Source: Spongilla lacustris (lineage: Eukaryota; Porifera; Demospongiae; Spongillida; Spongillidae). Taken from it: 64,000 bases of DNA. The position numbers were made by a program, and so were the translations under genes. The DNA is taken from assembly GCA_949361645.1 (NCBI GenBank), contig OX442415.1, positions 15,190,331 to 15,254,330 of the forward strand, read 5' to 3'. Of this stretch, positions 46,001 through 55,700 are shown piece by piece (the first letter of the stretch is position 1; the number at the start of each line of letters is the position of its first letter). The notes below the pieces were generated by a model that made no database searches, was not told the DNA's origin, and was given only the letters and a program-made list of their open reading frames with translations.

Positions 46001-46051
<51 letters not shown>

Positions 46052-49000
46052 TACTATACATGCACATGTACACATAACCACATACATGTATGCACTACAC
46101 ACAAAAACACAACCATACATTTATACTACACACAGCCATATGACTGTAACATGGGCAGCTCAATCAGGCCCAGCAGTGGTGCCCAGGCCCAGCAGTGGTG
46201 CCCAGGCCCATCCCATCATGGCCAGCCCCCAGAGGTTCACACTTACCAATGTCTCAGAGAACAGGGACAGTTGCTTCCCCCATTCCTCCACTCTGACCTT
46301 GATGGGCCCCACATGTCTGGACCCTGCTATAGTGGCAATGTTCACCTGAGTACCAGGGAAGGGAGAGGTAGTGAGTATACTGGGTAGTACTGTGAGTATA
46401 CTGGGTATTACTGTGAGTATACTGGGATTACTGTGAGTATACTCACATAGCTCTGACACACACAAGCCCACCCTCCCCCTCCTCTCCCCTCCCTCCTTTC
46501 ATACCTGGCTATCATCTAATAGCACTTGGATGTCATCTGTCCCTCCCAAGATGAACACATCCTTGGACTCACGATGGGGAAACACGACAAACTCAGTGGT
46601 CTTCCATGCATCTTCAACCTGTGGGGTATGTGTGTGTGTGTGTGTGAGTGTGTGTGCATGGGAGTGCAGGGATGTGCAAGAATGACGTCACATATGTATC
46701 TAAAAATAGCTTGTGGTGTGGTCTACACTACAAGTAGGTGTGGCTGACCTTCTTCAGTATGCCTTCCAGGGATGCCTCAGAGGAGGCCTGGCCAGACACC
46801 TCCCTTATGGCCTCCCCGTACTCAAAGGCCTTGAGGTCCACCAGCCTCTGGAGGGTGAGGGGCTCCTGGGGGTCAAACCTGTGCTGGATGATCTCCTCTA
46901 TCTGGTTCCAGTGCCGGGGCTTCAGGGAGGGGTTACGTAGGTCTGTGATCACTGGTAACTACAAGGAGGGAGAAGGTGGGGAGGGAGGGGGTGGGAGGGG
47001 TGGAGAAGGAGGGGGTAGGAGGGGTGGAGAGAGTATAATACATCAATATACATATAACATTACATATGTGGCTACAATCCAAAGCACAAATGTATCTACC
47101 CATGAGACACATATATTGTGTACCTAACCACCCCTCCTACATGTACATTGTACCCCCACAATGCCTCACCTTCTCCCTCATCTCCTCTACTTTTGCTTTC
47201 AATGCAGGCACTGCTCCATTGGGGGGAAGCCCCTTCTCCATCTGGTACACAGCCTTGGCGTACTTGAGGACCTGAGCACTGACAGCATCAGGCTGGAGCT
47301 CCTCAAAGGGAGCCTGCAAACATAACTTGAGATCACTTCTGCCCAGGACATATGCAGGCAGTACTACAAAACCCTCCCCTCCCCCCCCCCCTTTCCCAAC
47401 CATCCTCCCTCTCCTCCCTTTTCGCCCCCTACTTTACCATCATCCATTTCTGATAGTCCTTCTGCCAGTCACGCTGTGAATCCCAAAGATTCTGCTTCAT
47501 CTTGACCTCAGCATGGGTCTCTTCCAAGTCTTCAAACCTGGTCACCTCCACCTGTGGAGGGACGATGATGCACAAGGGTGGATGGGACTCCATAGAGACT
47601 ACTGTCCCTCCCTCCCACAGGGAAAAGTTATAAATGACCAGCCTCGTTTTTTTTAGGCTGGAACCTATCCTGGAATTGAGCGTCCAGGGTGGGAACATAT
47701 GGTTCTATCCTGGTTCAACCACGTTGAAGCAATGAATATATGATTATATTCATTGCTGTAACATGGTTGTTCCACAAAACCAGGATAGGACCCACATGGT
47801 TTTTACATGCTCTGGACACTGAATCCCAGGATGGTTTCTGCACTATTAGGATGGGTTTCTGTTAAAAACAACCACCCAAAGAAAATCCAGATGGATATTT
47901 CCTGTGTCCTCCCAGACCTATTTGTATTTGTATACTTTGTATGGAGATATGACCACAGACCTTAAATGTCTTCTGGTAGGTCTTGAATGAGTAGGCCTTC
48001 TTCTGAAGCTCATCCAGCCTCTGCAGCAGACCCCCCACGTACTGGATGGCCTTCTCCCCCTCAGTCTCTGCACTCAGAATCATTGGATTCTGTGCAGCAT
48101 ACATGTACAGGCAGAAGTTAATGATATTCACCCCCACCCCCACCCCCACCCCACACCATGTGTAGCTGCTGTACCTGTGCCTGGGTCTTGATCTCCTTCA
48201 CCTCCTTCCCCACGGCAGCTATGTCCTGGTCAAGATGGTGGCAGAACTTGCTCACATACTGCTCACGACTACTGGTGGCCTTGTCCACTGAGGTGTGGTA
48301 CCTGCCCACCTCCTGACGAAGGCTCTGGAGAGGGCAGTGGTGGAAGGGGAGAGGGTAGTGATGGAAGGGGAGAGGGCAGGAGAGAATTTATTGCCCCTTA
48401 TATATGACACTGTATTCCAGCTCCAGCTGTTTTTTTTTTTAAATTGATTTACACATGTACACAGATTAACACACCCAAATAGACCCATACCAATGAACAA
48501 TTGTTCCTTCCACCCTCCCATCAAGTACAACATTAGTGGTCCCCCCCTTACTCACCTGGTACACAGCTAGGTCCTCAGGGGGCACAGGTACCTGGTACTT
48601 CTCTATCAGGTCGTACAGCTCCTTGACTATACCTGCCTCCTCATCCACCCTCTCCACCTGGCCCGTCATCTCCTCCATGAAGGTCAGGAGGTTCACATAG
48701 TCCATGGTGGTGGTGGGCTCCCCATCTAGGTGGAGCACAGCGTCTTGGGACACTGCTATGATCCTCTGTAGCATCTGCTTGGCCTTCCTGGGCAACATGT
48801 CATGAATCACCTGAGGGAGGAGGGAGAGGGAGGAGGGGAGAGGGAGAAGGGGAGAGGGAGGAGGGGAGAGGGAGGAGGGGAGAGGGAGAAGGGGAGAGGG
48901 AGGAGGGGAGAGGGAGGAGGGGAGAGGGAGGAGGGGAGAGGGAGGAGGGGAGAGGGAGGAGGGGAGAGGGAGGAGGGGAGAGGGAGGAGGGGAGAGGGAG

Positions 49001-52000
49001 GAGGGGAGAGGGAGGAGGGGAGAGGGAGGAGGGGAGAGGGAGGGAGAAGGGGAGAGGGGAGGGGAGGTACATTGTATAAGGAGGCAATTTAAGGAAAAGG
49101 GTGATGTCAAGATCAAAACAGCTTGTGCATACACAATGTAAATCATTGCTCCCACCTTCAGACATCTGATAGGTGAGGGCAGAAGCTGTGCCTTGAGCTG
49201 GTTGGTGTCTATGAGAATTAGGCCCAGGTCCTTCTCAGAGGGACAGTTTATCTTGATCAGGGCATGCTCCAACATGTACTTGACCAGGGAGAAGCGAAAG
49301 AAGGAGATATCTGAGGGACGGAAGAGTAGAGGGATGGGGAGGAGGGAAGGGGAGGGGTAATGCATGCTGGTGTCTGTCATACACATACCATGATCCTCCT
49401 GCTCCAGGATAGCTGTGTCCAGCTTCTCATTATCCAAGTAGAACTTCTTGAACAGTTCAAATTTGGAGGCATAAGTCCCTGCCATGACAAAGGCCTTCAG
49501 AATACAGTCCTGTAAGGGGGTGAGAAGGTAAGGATGTATGGTGTAGGGGTACGGAGGAGGAGGGGAGAGAGGAGAGGAGGAGGAGGAGGAGGAGGAGGGA
49601 GGAGGAGGGGGAGGAGGAGGACTAAACCTCACCTGGATATTCTGCCCCAGCTTCCTCATGTAGGTGTCATCTTCAAAGATGGCCTTCAGGTTAGGGCCAC
49701 CTCCACAAATCTTGTCTTCTAGCTTGTGGTTGATAATGGGCCTATGGCCAGATACAAGAGTTATGTACACTGTGATCATGAGAGCAATAGCCCCATACAT
49801 GGTGAAGGCGTTAAAGAATGGGTCTGGGGTGAGGTTGGGCAGGGCCAGTGTGCAGTCTTCAAATCGTCCAAGAATTTCTTGTAGGGCTTCTAGGAAGTCC
49901 TGTGATGATGGGTCAAAGGTCACCTCGGACTCGTCCAGCAGAAGGTAGGACTTGAAGATACACCTGTTTGGGTCCTCCACATCCTGCTTAGCTGGAGCAG
50001 CCCGCTGGGAGGGGAGGGAAGATAGAGGGAGTGACTATGGTCAAATTGTGATATACATGTAAACTTATATCTAAGCAGCAAGGAGGTACATTTCCATGTT
50101 GCCTGTAATTGTACAAGCAACAACACTGGCCAATGCCAGCACACATACCGATGGTGTTAGTTGGAGCCGTGAAGGTGTCCCATGGATGGACGTCTTGGAG
50201 TTTGTCCTCTCCAGGTGGAAGGGGATGTACTCCACAGTCTTCACTATCTCCTCCAACATGGCCTCCTGCTCGTACGGGTCTTCAGGGATGGGAGGGGCCA
50301 GGTCTGTGATCTCCACTGCCTTGGAGAACTGGGAGGTAAGGATGGACAAGATGGTGGCCATGGAGTTTGTGGCTAGGTCATGGAGCATGGTGATGACCAG
50401 ATAGTCACATAGGAGGATGAAACTACAATAGGGGAAGGGAGGGAGGAGGGAGTGACAATGAGTGGATAGAAAGTTGAAACACTTAAGATTAAAAGTAGCA
50501 TTTCATATCTGGCTGAACACTGATCATTACAATGGGGCAGTGCAACATTATTCTCAATACACATGCACACACACATGCACACGTGTGCACACACACGCAC
50601 ACATGCACACACACACACGCACACACATGCACACACACCTGGTCAGTCTTTGGCAGTGTGCTCTCTTGGCTGCTTGCATGGTGTAGGTCATCATTTCCTT
50701 GGAGTCCAGCTGCATCAGCTCAGGTTCAGAGCTCTCCCGCGATGTACTTGATGAGACGGCTGTTGTGTGCATGGGGGAATGATGTGTGTGTGTATGTGTG
50801 TGTGTGTGTTTACATGTATGTGAGTGTATGTGTGTGTATCAGTATAAATGATGGGTACATATACACACATGCATGTGTGGAATGTCGGTGAGTGTGTGTA
50901 TGGCAATCACAAGTCAAAACACAGGGGGCGTGGAGGGGGTGTGGCTACATCCCACGTACCTGCCCTTTGCGGGTCACCAACAGGATCAGGTACAAAGTCC
51001 TCAGCCAGCAGAGCACTCTCACAGGCCACCCTCACCACCTCCTTAATCCTGCGATGGAACTCTGCCAAGTTCATGGACACCTGATGAGGGATATTGTGGG
51101 GCAGCTGGTGCTCACAAGTATACATCACATAAGCCACATCAAAATAACATGGAAAAGGTATGTACACCTGTATAAAGGTCTGGGCACCTGCCAACAAGCT
51201 ACATGTACATGACAGGACCTACATCACCCCCATCACAACATCCTAACTGCAGGCACATGTGCACATCATGATGGTGTAGGGGGGAGGGGGGGGGGGGAGG
51301 CTAAGCCTTACCAGAGCCATTTTGGCCATGTGGCAGGTCTTGAACTCCTCCAGGGTGTATGTGGTGCCAGGGTCAATGGCTGCCATCAGCAATGTCTCCA
51401 TGTTGATCACACACTGGTTATGTACCTCCAGGAGGGCAGGGCGGAGCTTGGGGTGTAGAATAAATAAGTTCTTCTCTAAAGCCTTTTTGCAGGCTGAAAT
51501 TTTCCTAAATAGCAAGGAAAGGGAAAAGGAGGGAAGGGGTGGGGGAGAGGAAGGAGGATGAAGGGATGGAGGGGGTTTTCAATTCATATTTTGTATTATT
51601 ATCAGAGGGAAAATTACAAGTACTGTAACATACTTCCAGCGAGCATTCTTCCTCAAGAGATAGAAGGCTTTCCACAGCCGGAACTTTGCAAAAGTCTTAA
51701 TCCGGATAAGCTGGTTGAAGTGGTTGTAGTCCCGCACCCATTGGTCCAGCTCCGTGAACTCCGCCTCCTTGTGATGCTGGAGGTGAGTCACGCCCTTCAG
51801 ACTTAGCGTGCAGTGGTCCTCCGGGTTAACCTTGGAGTGAACGACCACCCGCAGCTGGTATGGGTTGTAATGGACCGACTTCGGGCTGTCCACGGGGGTA
51901 AGGTACAGAAACCCTAGCTCCGGCTCTTTCTTCAAGCGGGCGATAATCTCCAAGGTGTCGGTGATAGTCTCGAGAGGAGGTGAGTATTTCGTTATGACGC

Positions 52001-52638
52001 TCTCGGGGTCCGAATTTAAAAGCAGTGCGCTGGGTCTGGAATGGAGCAACGACTTAAAGCGAGGGGTGTTCTTCCCCGAGAGGTGTTGAGATTTGACTGG
52101 AGAGGTCACCCTTCCTCCCCGAGTCTCAACGAGTACTTTCTGTTTCTCTACGAGCGTCTCTGGCAGGTCAGGGAGAGGAGAGGTGCTATTTTCCCGCTTC
52201 AGTGGCGCTACTCTTTCGGTGCGCGGTTTTTTGGCCTTGGGGTCTAGGTAAGGCTCCAGAGGTCCATGGAGTTCGTGGTGGAGCTTTCGTTGGTATGCCG
52301 AGAGAGCGGGCTGAAACAGAAATATTATTTTTACTTAACTATTTTTTCAATTACATGTACATACGTACCAGTGGTTCCAACTTTAGCACCTTAGCTTGTG
52401 GAGAGCCCTGCGTGTAAACGAATGTTGAAATAAATGTGACTTCCCTTCTGGTACTTGCACCACTCACTTCGTCCTGCACGGCCCTCCTGCGAACTTTCAG
52501 GACAGGCTGCGTGCTATTGTGTATCTCAGACGTAGCATACAACTTTGCCTTCAACTGGTCTGCCATTGCGCGAGGGAGGAGCCCCTTTCCCTGACCCTCA
52601 TCGTGCTTTGGGGGGCTCAATGGACTGGCGCTGGTCAT
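19485..52638 (-). CDS. DNAH6: Axonemal inner-arm dynein heavy chain DNAH6, complete, 78 exons
   Basis: A complete dynein heavy chain reading from an ATG at 52638 to TGA at 19485-19487, assembled from 78 exons with consistent phases. It is the motor ATPase of a single-headed inner dynein arm in cilia and flagella. Order: tail, linker, AAA1-AAA4 with P-loops, stalk and microtubule-binding domain, AAA5, AAA6 and the C-terminal dynein domain. The ending [17 protein letters not shown]...[14 protein letters not shown] and the N-terminal YLTP...[15 protein letters not shown] region resemble DNAH6 more than DNAH1, 3, 7 or 12; the subtype is judged by eye. An in-frame upstream ATG exists at 52659. The start lies only 121 bp from the end of the upstream hydratase gene. 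Introns are short and rich in microsatellites. Exon coordinates are in the block entries below. Confidence 0.88.
19681..19759 (+). repeat. (CA)n microsatellite at a DNAH6 5' splice site
   Basis: About 40 CA units. On the DNAH6 sense strand it is (GT)n beginning exactly at the donor after exon 19760-19871, so any of many GT pairs follows the exon boundary. Confidence 0.95.
20781..21607. mobile_element. Long foldback element, 827 bp, arms of about 390 bp
   Basis: From ATATGGGATCATTCACGAG to its inverted counterpart ending CCCATAT, the two arms (20781-21170 and 21208-21607) are near-perfect inverted copies around a loop of about 37 bases. No open frame of note. It sits inside a DNAH6 intron, so the pre-mRNA would contain a long hairpin. 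I found no clear target duplication. It could be a large MITE or a pair of head-to-head solo elements. Confidence 0.9.
22755..22965 (+). repeat. 11-bp minisatellite (TGTACCACCTC)
   Basis: Imperfect tandem copies of TGTACCACCTC and TGTACCATCTC starting in the DNAH6 intron just after the donor at 22979. Open frames over it are repeat artefacts. Confidence 0.92.
24188..25206. other. DNAH6 intron, about 1 kb, no feature recognised
   Basis: Intron between exons 25207-25300 and 24010-24187. AT-rich, no long open frame, no tandem repeat beyond scattered TACATGTA palindromes. Confidence 0.5.
25921..26060 (+). repeat. 20-bp minisatellite that repeats a DNAH6 5' splice site
   Basis: About seven copies of CCTCCCACCTCCCCCACATA (plus strand). 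On the sense strand each unit reads GTGGGAG followed by GTATGT or GTATAT, the same as the exon end and donor at 26060/26059. Units are 17-20 bases, so most alternative donors change frame. Confidence 0.88.
26515..28700 (-). other. DNAH6: DNAH6 AAA5 and following region (exons 57-63)
   Basis: Exons: 28602-28700, 28206-28535, 27651-27971, 27506-27598, 26999-27178, 26770-26876, 26515-26641. They encode the [10 protein letters not shown]...W entry to AAA5, [16 protein letters not shown], the [20 protein letters not shown] block, and the strut helices ([19 protein letters not shown]). Confidence 0.9.
29823..30151 (+). repeat. (GGGA)n array, about 330 bp
   Basis: About 82 units of GGGA with one GGGT variant. 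It fills nearly the whole DNAH6 intron 29818-30189. On the sense strand it is (TCCC)n running up to the acceptor CTCTCAG of exon 29635-29817. Confidence 0.97.
30540..31460 (+). repeat. 24-bp minisatellite (CTAACCTCACTAACCTCATCACA), about 920 bp
   Basis: Several dozen tandem copies with CTAACCTAACTTCATCACA variants and higher-order periodicity. On the DNAH6 sense strand the unit contains AGTGAG followed by GTTAGTGTGATGAG, the same as the junction of exon 31461-31559 with its intron. Resemblance to telomeric CCCTAA is superficial. Confidence 0.93.
32226..32430 (+). repeat. (GGGGA)n array, about 200 bp
   Basis: About 40 units of GGGGA in the DNAH6 intron 32202-32524. On the sense strand it is (TCCCC)n ending about 25 bases before the acceptor at 32202. 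Confidence 0.97.
32833..33145 (+). repeat. (GAGT)n(GGGA)n array, about 310 bp
   Basis: About 12 GAGT units followed by about 66 GGGA units in the DNAH6 intron 32827-33304. On the sense strand it is (TCCC)n(ACTC)n leading directly into the acceptor CTCCAG of exon 32525-32826. Confidence 0.97.
33964..34055 (+). repeat. (GT)n microsatellite, interrupted
   Basis: GT-rich stretch in the DNAH6 intron after exon 34064-34143, beginning a few bases past the donor. Confidence 0.9.
35683..35725 (+). repeat. (CA)n microsatellite at a DNAH6 5' splice site
   Basis: On the sense strand the donor of exon 35726-35873 (CTAG|GTGTGTGT) is the first GT of a (GT)n run. Confidence 0.92.
35874..36773. other. DNAH6 intron, 900 bp, AT-rich
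   Basis: Noticeably more AT-rich than neighbouring introns, without tandem repeats or open frames. It may contain an old inserted element, but I saw no ends. Confidence 0.4.
37295..37440 (+). repeat. CCTCCCCTTTCCTTTCC repeat
   Basis: Pyrimidine-rich on the plus strand, hence purine-rich in DNAH6 pre-mRNA: the opposite orientation to most other arrays in this gene. Lies in intron 37192-37453. Confidence 0.9.
37454..40066 (-). other. DNAH6: DNAH6 AAA2 (exons 30-35)
   Basis: Exons: 39941-40066, 39635-39751, 39172-39357, 38277-38672, 38068-38151, 37454-37681. Walker [15 protein letters not shown] and the [20 protein letters not shown] and [11 protein letters not shown] motifs are present. AAA2 of dyneins binds ATP structurally. 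The 396-bp exon carries the Walker B and sensor region. Confidence 0.92.
39822..39928 (+). repeat. 17-bp minisatellite (TACATGTATGGACCCCC)
   Basis: About six to seven tandem copies in DNAH6 intron 39752-39940, each containing the TACATGTA palindrome. Confidence 0.9.
40084..40250 (+). repeat. 19-20 bp minisatellite with repeated acceptor-like core
   Basis: Copies of GGCCTGGGGAGGAGGGGGA. On the sense strand each reads TCCCCCTCCTCCCCAGGCC, an acceptor-like CCCCAG|G after a pyrimidine run, located just upstream of the true acceptor of exon 39941-40066. Confidence 0.9.
40494..41108 (+). repeat. 18-20 bp minisatellite (GGGCTGGGCACTAGTAATG), about 610 bp
   Basis: Roughly 30 imperfect copies fill the DNAH6 intron 40422-41127. 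Each unit carries the palindrome ACTAGT. Confidence 0.95.
41305..41370 (+). repeat. (TG)n microsatellite
   Basis: In DNAH6 intron 41282-41632; a complementary (CA)n run lies at 41519-41612 in the same intron, so the transcript could pair with itself. Confidence 0.95.
41519..41612 (+). repeat. (CA)n microsatellite
   Basis: Same intron as the (TG)n run at 41305-41370 and complementary to it. Confidence 0.95.
42690..43910. other. DNAH6 intron with minisatellite at 42,978-43,478
   Basis: The minisatellite is built of GGGAGTGATGGGGAGGAGGAT variants (about 20-30 bp, about 500 bp in total). The remaining sequence shows no open frame or inverted repeat that I could recognise. Confidence 0.8.
45015..45075 (+). 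repeat. (CA)n microsatellite
   Basis: About 30 CA units in DNAH6 intron 44899-45175. Confidence 0.95.
46003..46048 (+). repeat. (CA)n microsatellite
   Basis: About 23 units in DNAH6 intron 45973-46246. Confidence 0.95.
47656..47843. mobile_element. Palindromic MITE-like repeat in a DNAH6 intron
   Basis: The arms around the perfect centre GCAATGAATATA-TGAT-TATATTCATTGC pair over most of their length (ATCCTGGTTCAACCA with TGGTTGTTCCACAAAACCAGGAT, and outer GGAACCTATCCTGGA with TCCCAGGATGGTTTC). Located in intron 47552-47960. Confidence 0.7.
48813..49067 (+). repeat. 14-bp minisatellite (GGAGGAGGGGAGAG), about 250 bp
   Basis: Nearly perfect tandem copies filling most of the DNAH6 intron 48811-49155. 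On the sense strand it is a pure pyrimidine tract running into the acceptor CTCCCTCAG of exon 48556-48810. Confidence 0.95.
49742..49798 (-). other. DNAH6: 57-nt frame-neutral DNAH6 micro-intron
   Basis: Donor GTATGG and acceptor CCATAG bound 57 bases with no in-frame stop. The flanking exons join as [17 protein letters not shown], matching the dynein consensus, while retention would add 19 residues. It is the shortest intron I found in the gene. Confidence 0.8.
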
Positions 52639-52759
52639 AGCCGAAACGAAGACATACAATAAAAGTTTTGGTTGCTATGGCAATAACATTAATTTCGTTA
52701 ACGAAGGGTTAATGTTCCATCCCACTACATGTACAATAACTACATGCAGGAACGTTTGT

Positions 52760-55700
52760 TCATTTTCCCTTGAACACTGGTTCTCTCTTATCCCTAAACG
52801 CTCTAAGTCCTTCAATTCTGTCTTCAGTGGGGATGGTCTGGAAAAAAAAAATCAGCCATGCTCAATTAGATTATGGTAATCATCAATAACCATACCAGGG
52901 CATAGTAACTCTCCTCAACTCTCAATGCAGTAGACAGATCAACCTAAAATAAAAATGCAGTCTGTCAACATGAACTGAGAAACAATTTCGATGGTCAGAC
53001 CTGCATGCCATTGTTAATGGCTTGTTTTGCAAGCCTCACAGCAATAGGACCCTGCAAAGCAGAGAGTGTGTGTGTGTGTGTGAATGAGGTAGAGGGGAAG
53101 TATAGACATGGAAAGTAAAAGCACCTTGCTAGAGATCTCTTTGGCAATTTCAAGTGCCTTTAGGAAGGCAGCATTGGAGCCACTGTTCTGGGGCACCGCC
53201 TCCTCCACCAGACCAATGCTGGCCGCCTCCTGACCTGTCAGAACCTTAGCTGTGAATATCATCTGCTTGGCTTTGCCTATCCCAACAACACGAGGCAACC
53301 TCTGTGTGCCACCTGTGTGTTATGGTGGTGAGACATCACAAAGTTATTGTGAGTGCATGCTGCACTGTTCAAGCATAAGTGTATGAAGTTATCAGTACAG
53401 GTGGTAGACATACATCTTGATGACATATTTGAGAGAACACTAAGCTAGTACACTAATAAGTACATGTAAATATCACATACATGAATGGTTCTCAGTGTAT
53501 GCATTTACACATTTGCACACACACACACAACATATAGATCTGCTACTGCTTTTTGCTTTTCAATTTCTGGATGTAGTCGCCAAGGTTCTTCTGCACAGAG
53601 TCCTGCAGCACAAAGCCCACAAATTTCTCCATGTCCTCTGTCCTCGTGCGCACAAACCTGTCTATAAGTTCCCCCCTGAGAGACAGCTTCATGGTGGCCC
53701 GAGACAGCGGGGAAACAGAGAGGTAAGGCTCCAGGGCGCTCAACGATTCTTCAGCGAGACGCTCACCCTTGCACACTCTATCGACAAGACCCATCTTCAG
53801 AGCCTCCTCTGGCTTAAACAGGAGGCCCTGCTGGAGGGCCAGCTCCGTCTGCCGCTGCCCCATTAGGTGGGTGAGCATTAAAAGGAACCAGCTCGGGGCG
53901 ATGATGCCCACTTTGGCCGCCGTGACGCCGACCCCGTACTCTCCTTCCGCTGCAACGCGGTGGTCGCAGGCCGCTGCGATGATGGTGCCAGCTGCTAGAC
54001 AGTGACCGTTGATAGCTGCCACAGTTGGTACTCTTGAAGAATACAAGCACAACCAAAGATCTTGGACTAGTTTCCAGAACTTTCTTAAGTGCTCGGGCGT
54101 TACTCCATGCAGTTCCTTCAGGTCCAATCCGGCGGAGAACGTGCGGGAAACGCCCGAGGTAATGATTATGCCGTCTATCTTCCCGGAGGTTTGTAACTCT
54201 TCGAGATGGCTGGTTAAGGAGGCAACTAATGGAATATCGAAGCTATTCACCGGAGGGTGGTTCATCGAGATCTTGGCTACGTGGTACTTTCCTCCGAAAG
54301 TCTCTGTGGTGACCCCGATCGCTGCGTGATGTCTGTATCGGCAAGCATGTCTCGCAAACGAGAGGAGCCTACAGCACGTAGTTTGTCTCAACACAAATGA
54401 CGCGTTCATTGCGCAACATCAGCACGTGACCCACACCCAATCAAACTACATAGCGCGCCGGCCTCCTAACAAAAATCGCGGGAAAGCCGTACTTATATAG
54501 TGATTTTAAACGTTTTGCACTCAGCTGCATTTTCTGTTGCAAAAATGTCTCACACGGACTTCCTCAACGCGCTCGCTGCAGTCTGCGAGGCCGCAGAGCG
54601 GATCCCAATTCCGCGGTACCCCCCTCCTCCAAACTGTTACTCGGGATATAATGCAGAAACAGGCGGAACGACAGAGGCAATGCTCCCTTACCAGCCCTCC
54701 ATTCCACACTACCACCAGTCGGAATATGCGCTACCTTCTGGTTACTACTCCCCTCCCGTCCTACCGATCCCTACTCACGAGTGCTGCCCCTCCGTATTAC
54801 CGGCCTCGCCTCCAACCTTCGCCGTACAGAGCCCGCTACAAAACACCCGCGTCTTCCAACAGTTTCTTGACGATACCTGGCCAGAGGAGACGCTCAGAAG
54901 GGGCAGCGCCGTCATCAGGAACAAGCTGTACGAAAAGATAGCGGACACGCTGCAAGGGGGCGAAGCTACGGCGAGGTTCAAGCACTGGGTGAAAAAATCG
55001 GAGTTCTTCCTTATGGAGAAGATGGTACCCGGGATGGGATACGGGGCGTGTCTGGCCGTACCAGCTGCCAAGGCGAGAGGAAACGCGGGACGAAATGCAT
55101 CGAGGCACTCCCACAAGCTGGTGGCAAGACTGGAGGACTTCAGCCAGATCATCGCGACGTATCACAATGACCAGAAGGGCCACAGCGGTATACGAAGGAC
55201 GTACGCAATGGTAAGCGAACGGTGGGTGGGTGGTGAGCAAGGGTAGCGTTACTTATTGTACGCCGGTAACACATTATTCCATCCGCAAAGCGAGGCGTCG
55301 AGGTGTGATTAGCGGTGCCCCGCCATTTGTTTAAAAAAATTCGCCGACCCGACCACAGGCTAATTATGAATGTGGGATATGTGGGTACATACGTGAGCAT
55401 GGTGCCATGAGTATGTATCCCTAATCCTGTCAATCCTCTTTCATCTACCCCTCTCTCTCTCTCTCTACCTAAGATTCAAGAGGAGTTCAGCTACTTGCCT
55501 CGGGCTGCAGTGGCAAAGTTCATTGAGCTGTGTGAGGTCTGCTCTCTACACAGGCCCAGAAATTCTATGGCATGTGTAAATTGTGTGGGTATGGCTTCTG
55601 TGAACAAATCTTCAGTCTGTGAAATGGCAGCTGCCAGTGGGTCCAATGAATCATTTGACACAGGCTACGAGACTTCCGACTCTAGGAACAGCACCCCGAC

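Larger units (their letters stand above)
42534..48324 (-). other. DNAH6: DNAH6 linker region (exons 12-25)
   Basis: Exons: 48175-48324, 47961-48089, 47438-47551, 47170-47313, 46749-46958, 46505-46618, 46247-46345, 45792-45972, 45176-45377, 44790-44898, 44535-44681, 44096-44206, 43911-44036, 42534-42689. They encode the DHC N2/linker, the lever of the power stroke, including [53 protein letters not shown] and LRKCFDAI, all hallmark dynein linker motifs. The last exon ends with [20 protein letters not shown], leading into AAA1. Confidence 0.87.
48556..52638 (-). other. DNAH6: DNAH6 tail (exons 1-11)
   Basis: Exons: 52369-52638, 51634-52310, 51312-51504, 50960-51080, 50639-50759, 50149-50422, 49799-50004, 49633-49741, 49389-49509, 49156-49310, 48556-48810. 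They encode the N-terminal tail that binds inner-arm intermediate and light chains. The first about 130 residues are basic and proline-rich and probably species-variable; conserved dynein sequence begins around [18 protein letters not shown]. The intron 49742-49798 is only 57 bases and open in frame; skipping it gives the expected [17 protein letters not shown]. The long exon 2 (677 bp) is unusual for this gene. Confidence 0.82.

Noticed and set aside
49742..49798. Transmembrane-like insert [18 protein letters not shown] in the dynein tail
   Set aside because: It is a 57-base intron with good splice sites; removing it restores the dynein consensus.
48466..49980. A 504-residue open frame on the minus strand
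   Set aside because: It strings together several real DNAH6 exons with open introns and a pyrimidine minisatellite; splice signals divide it into separate exons.
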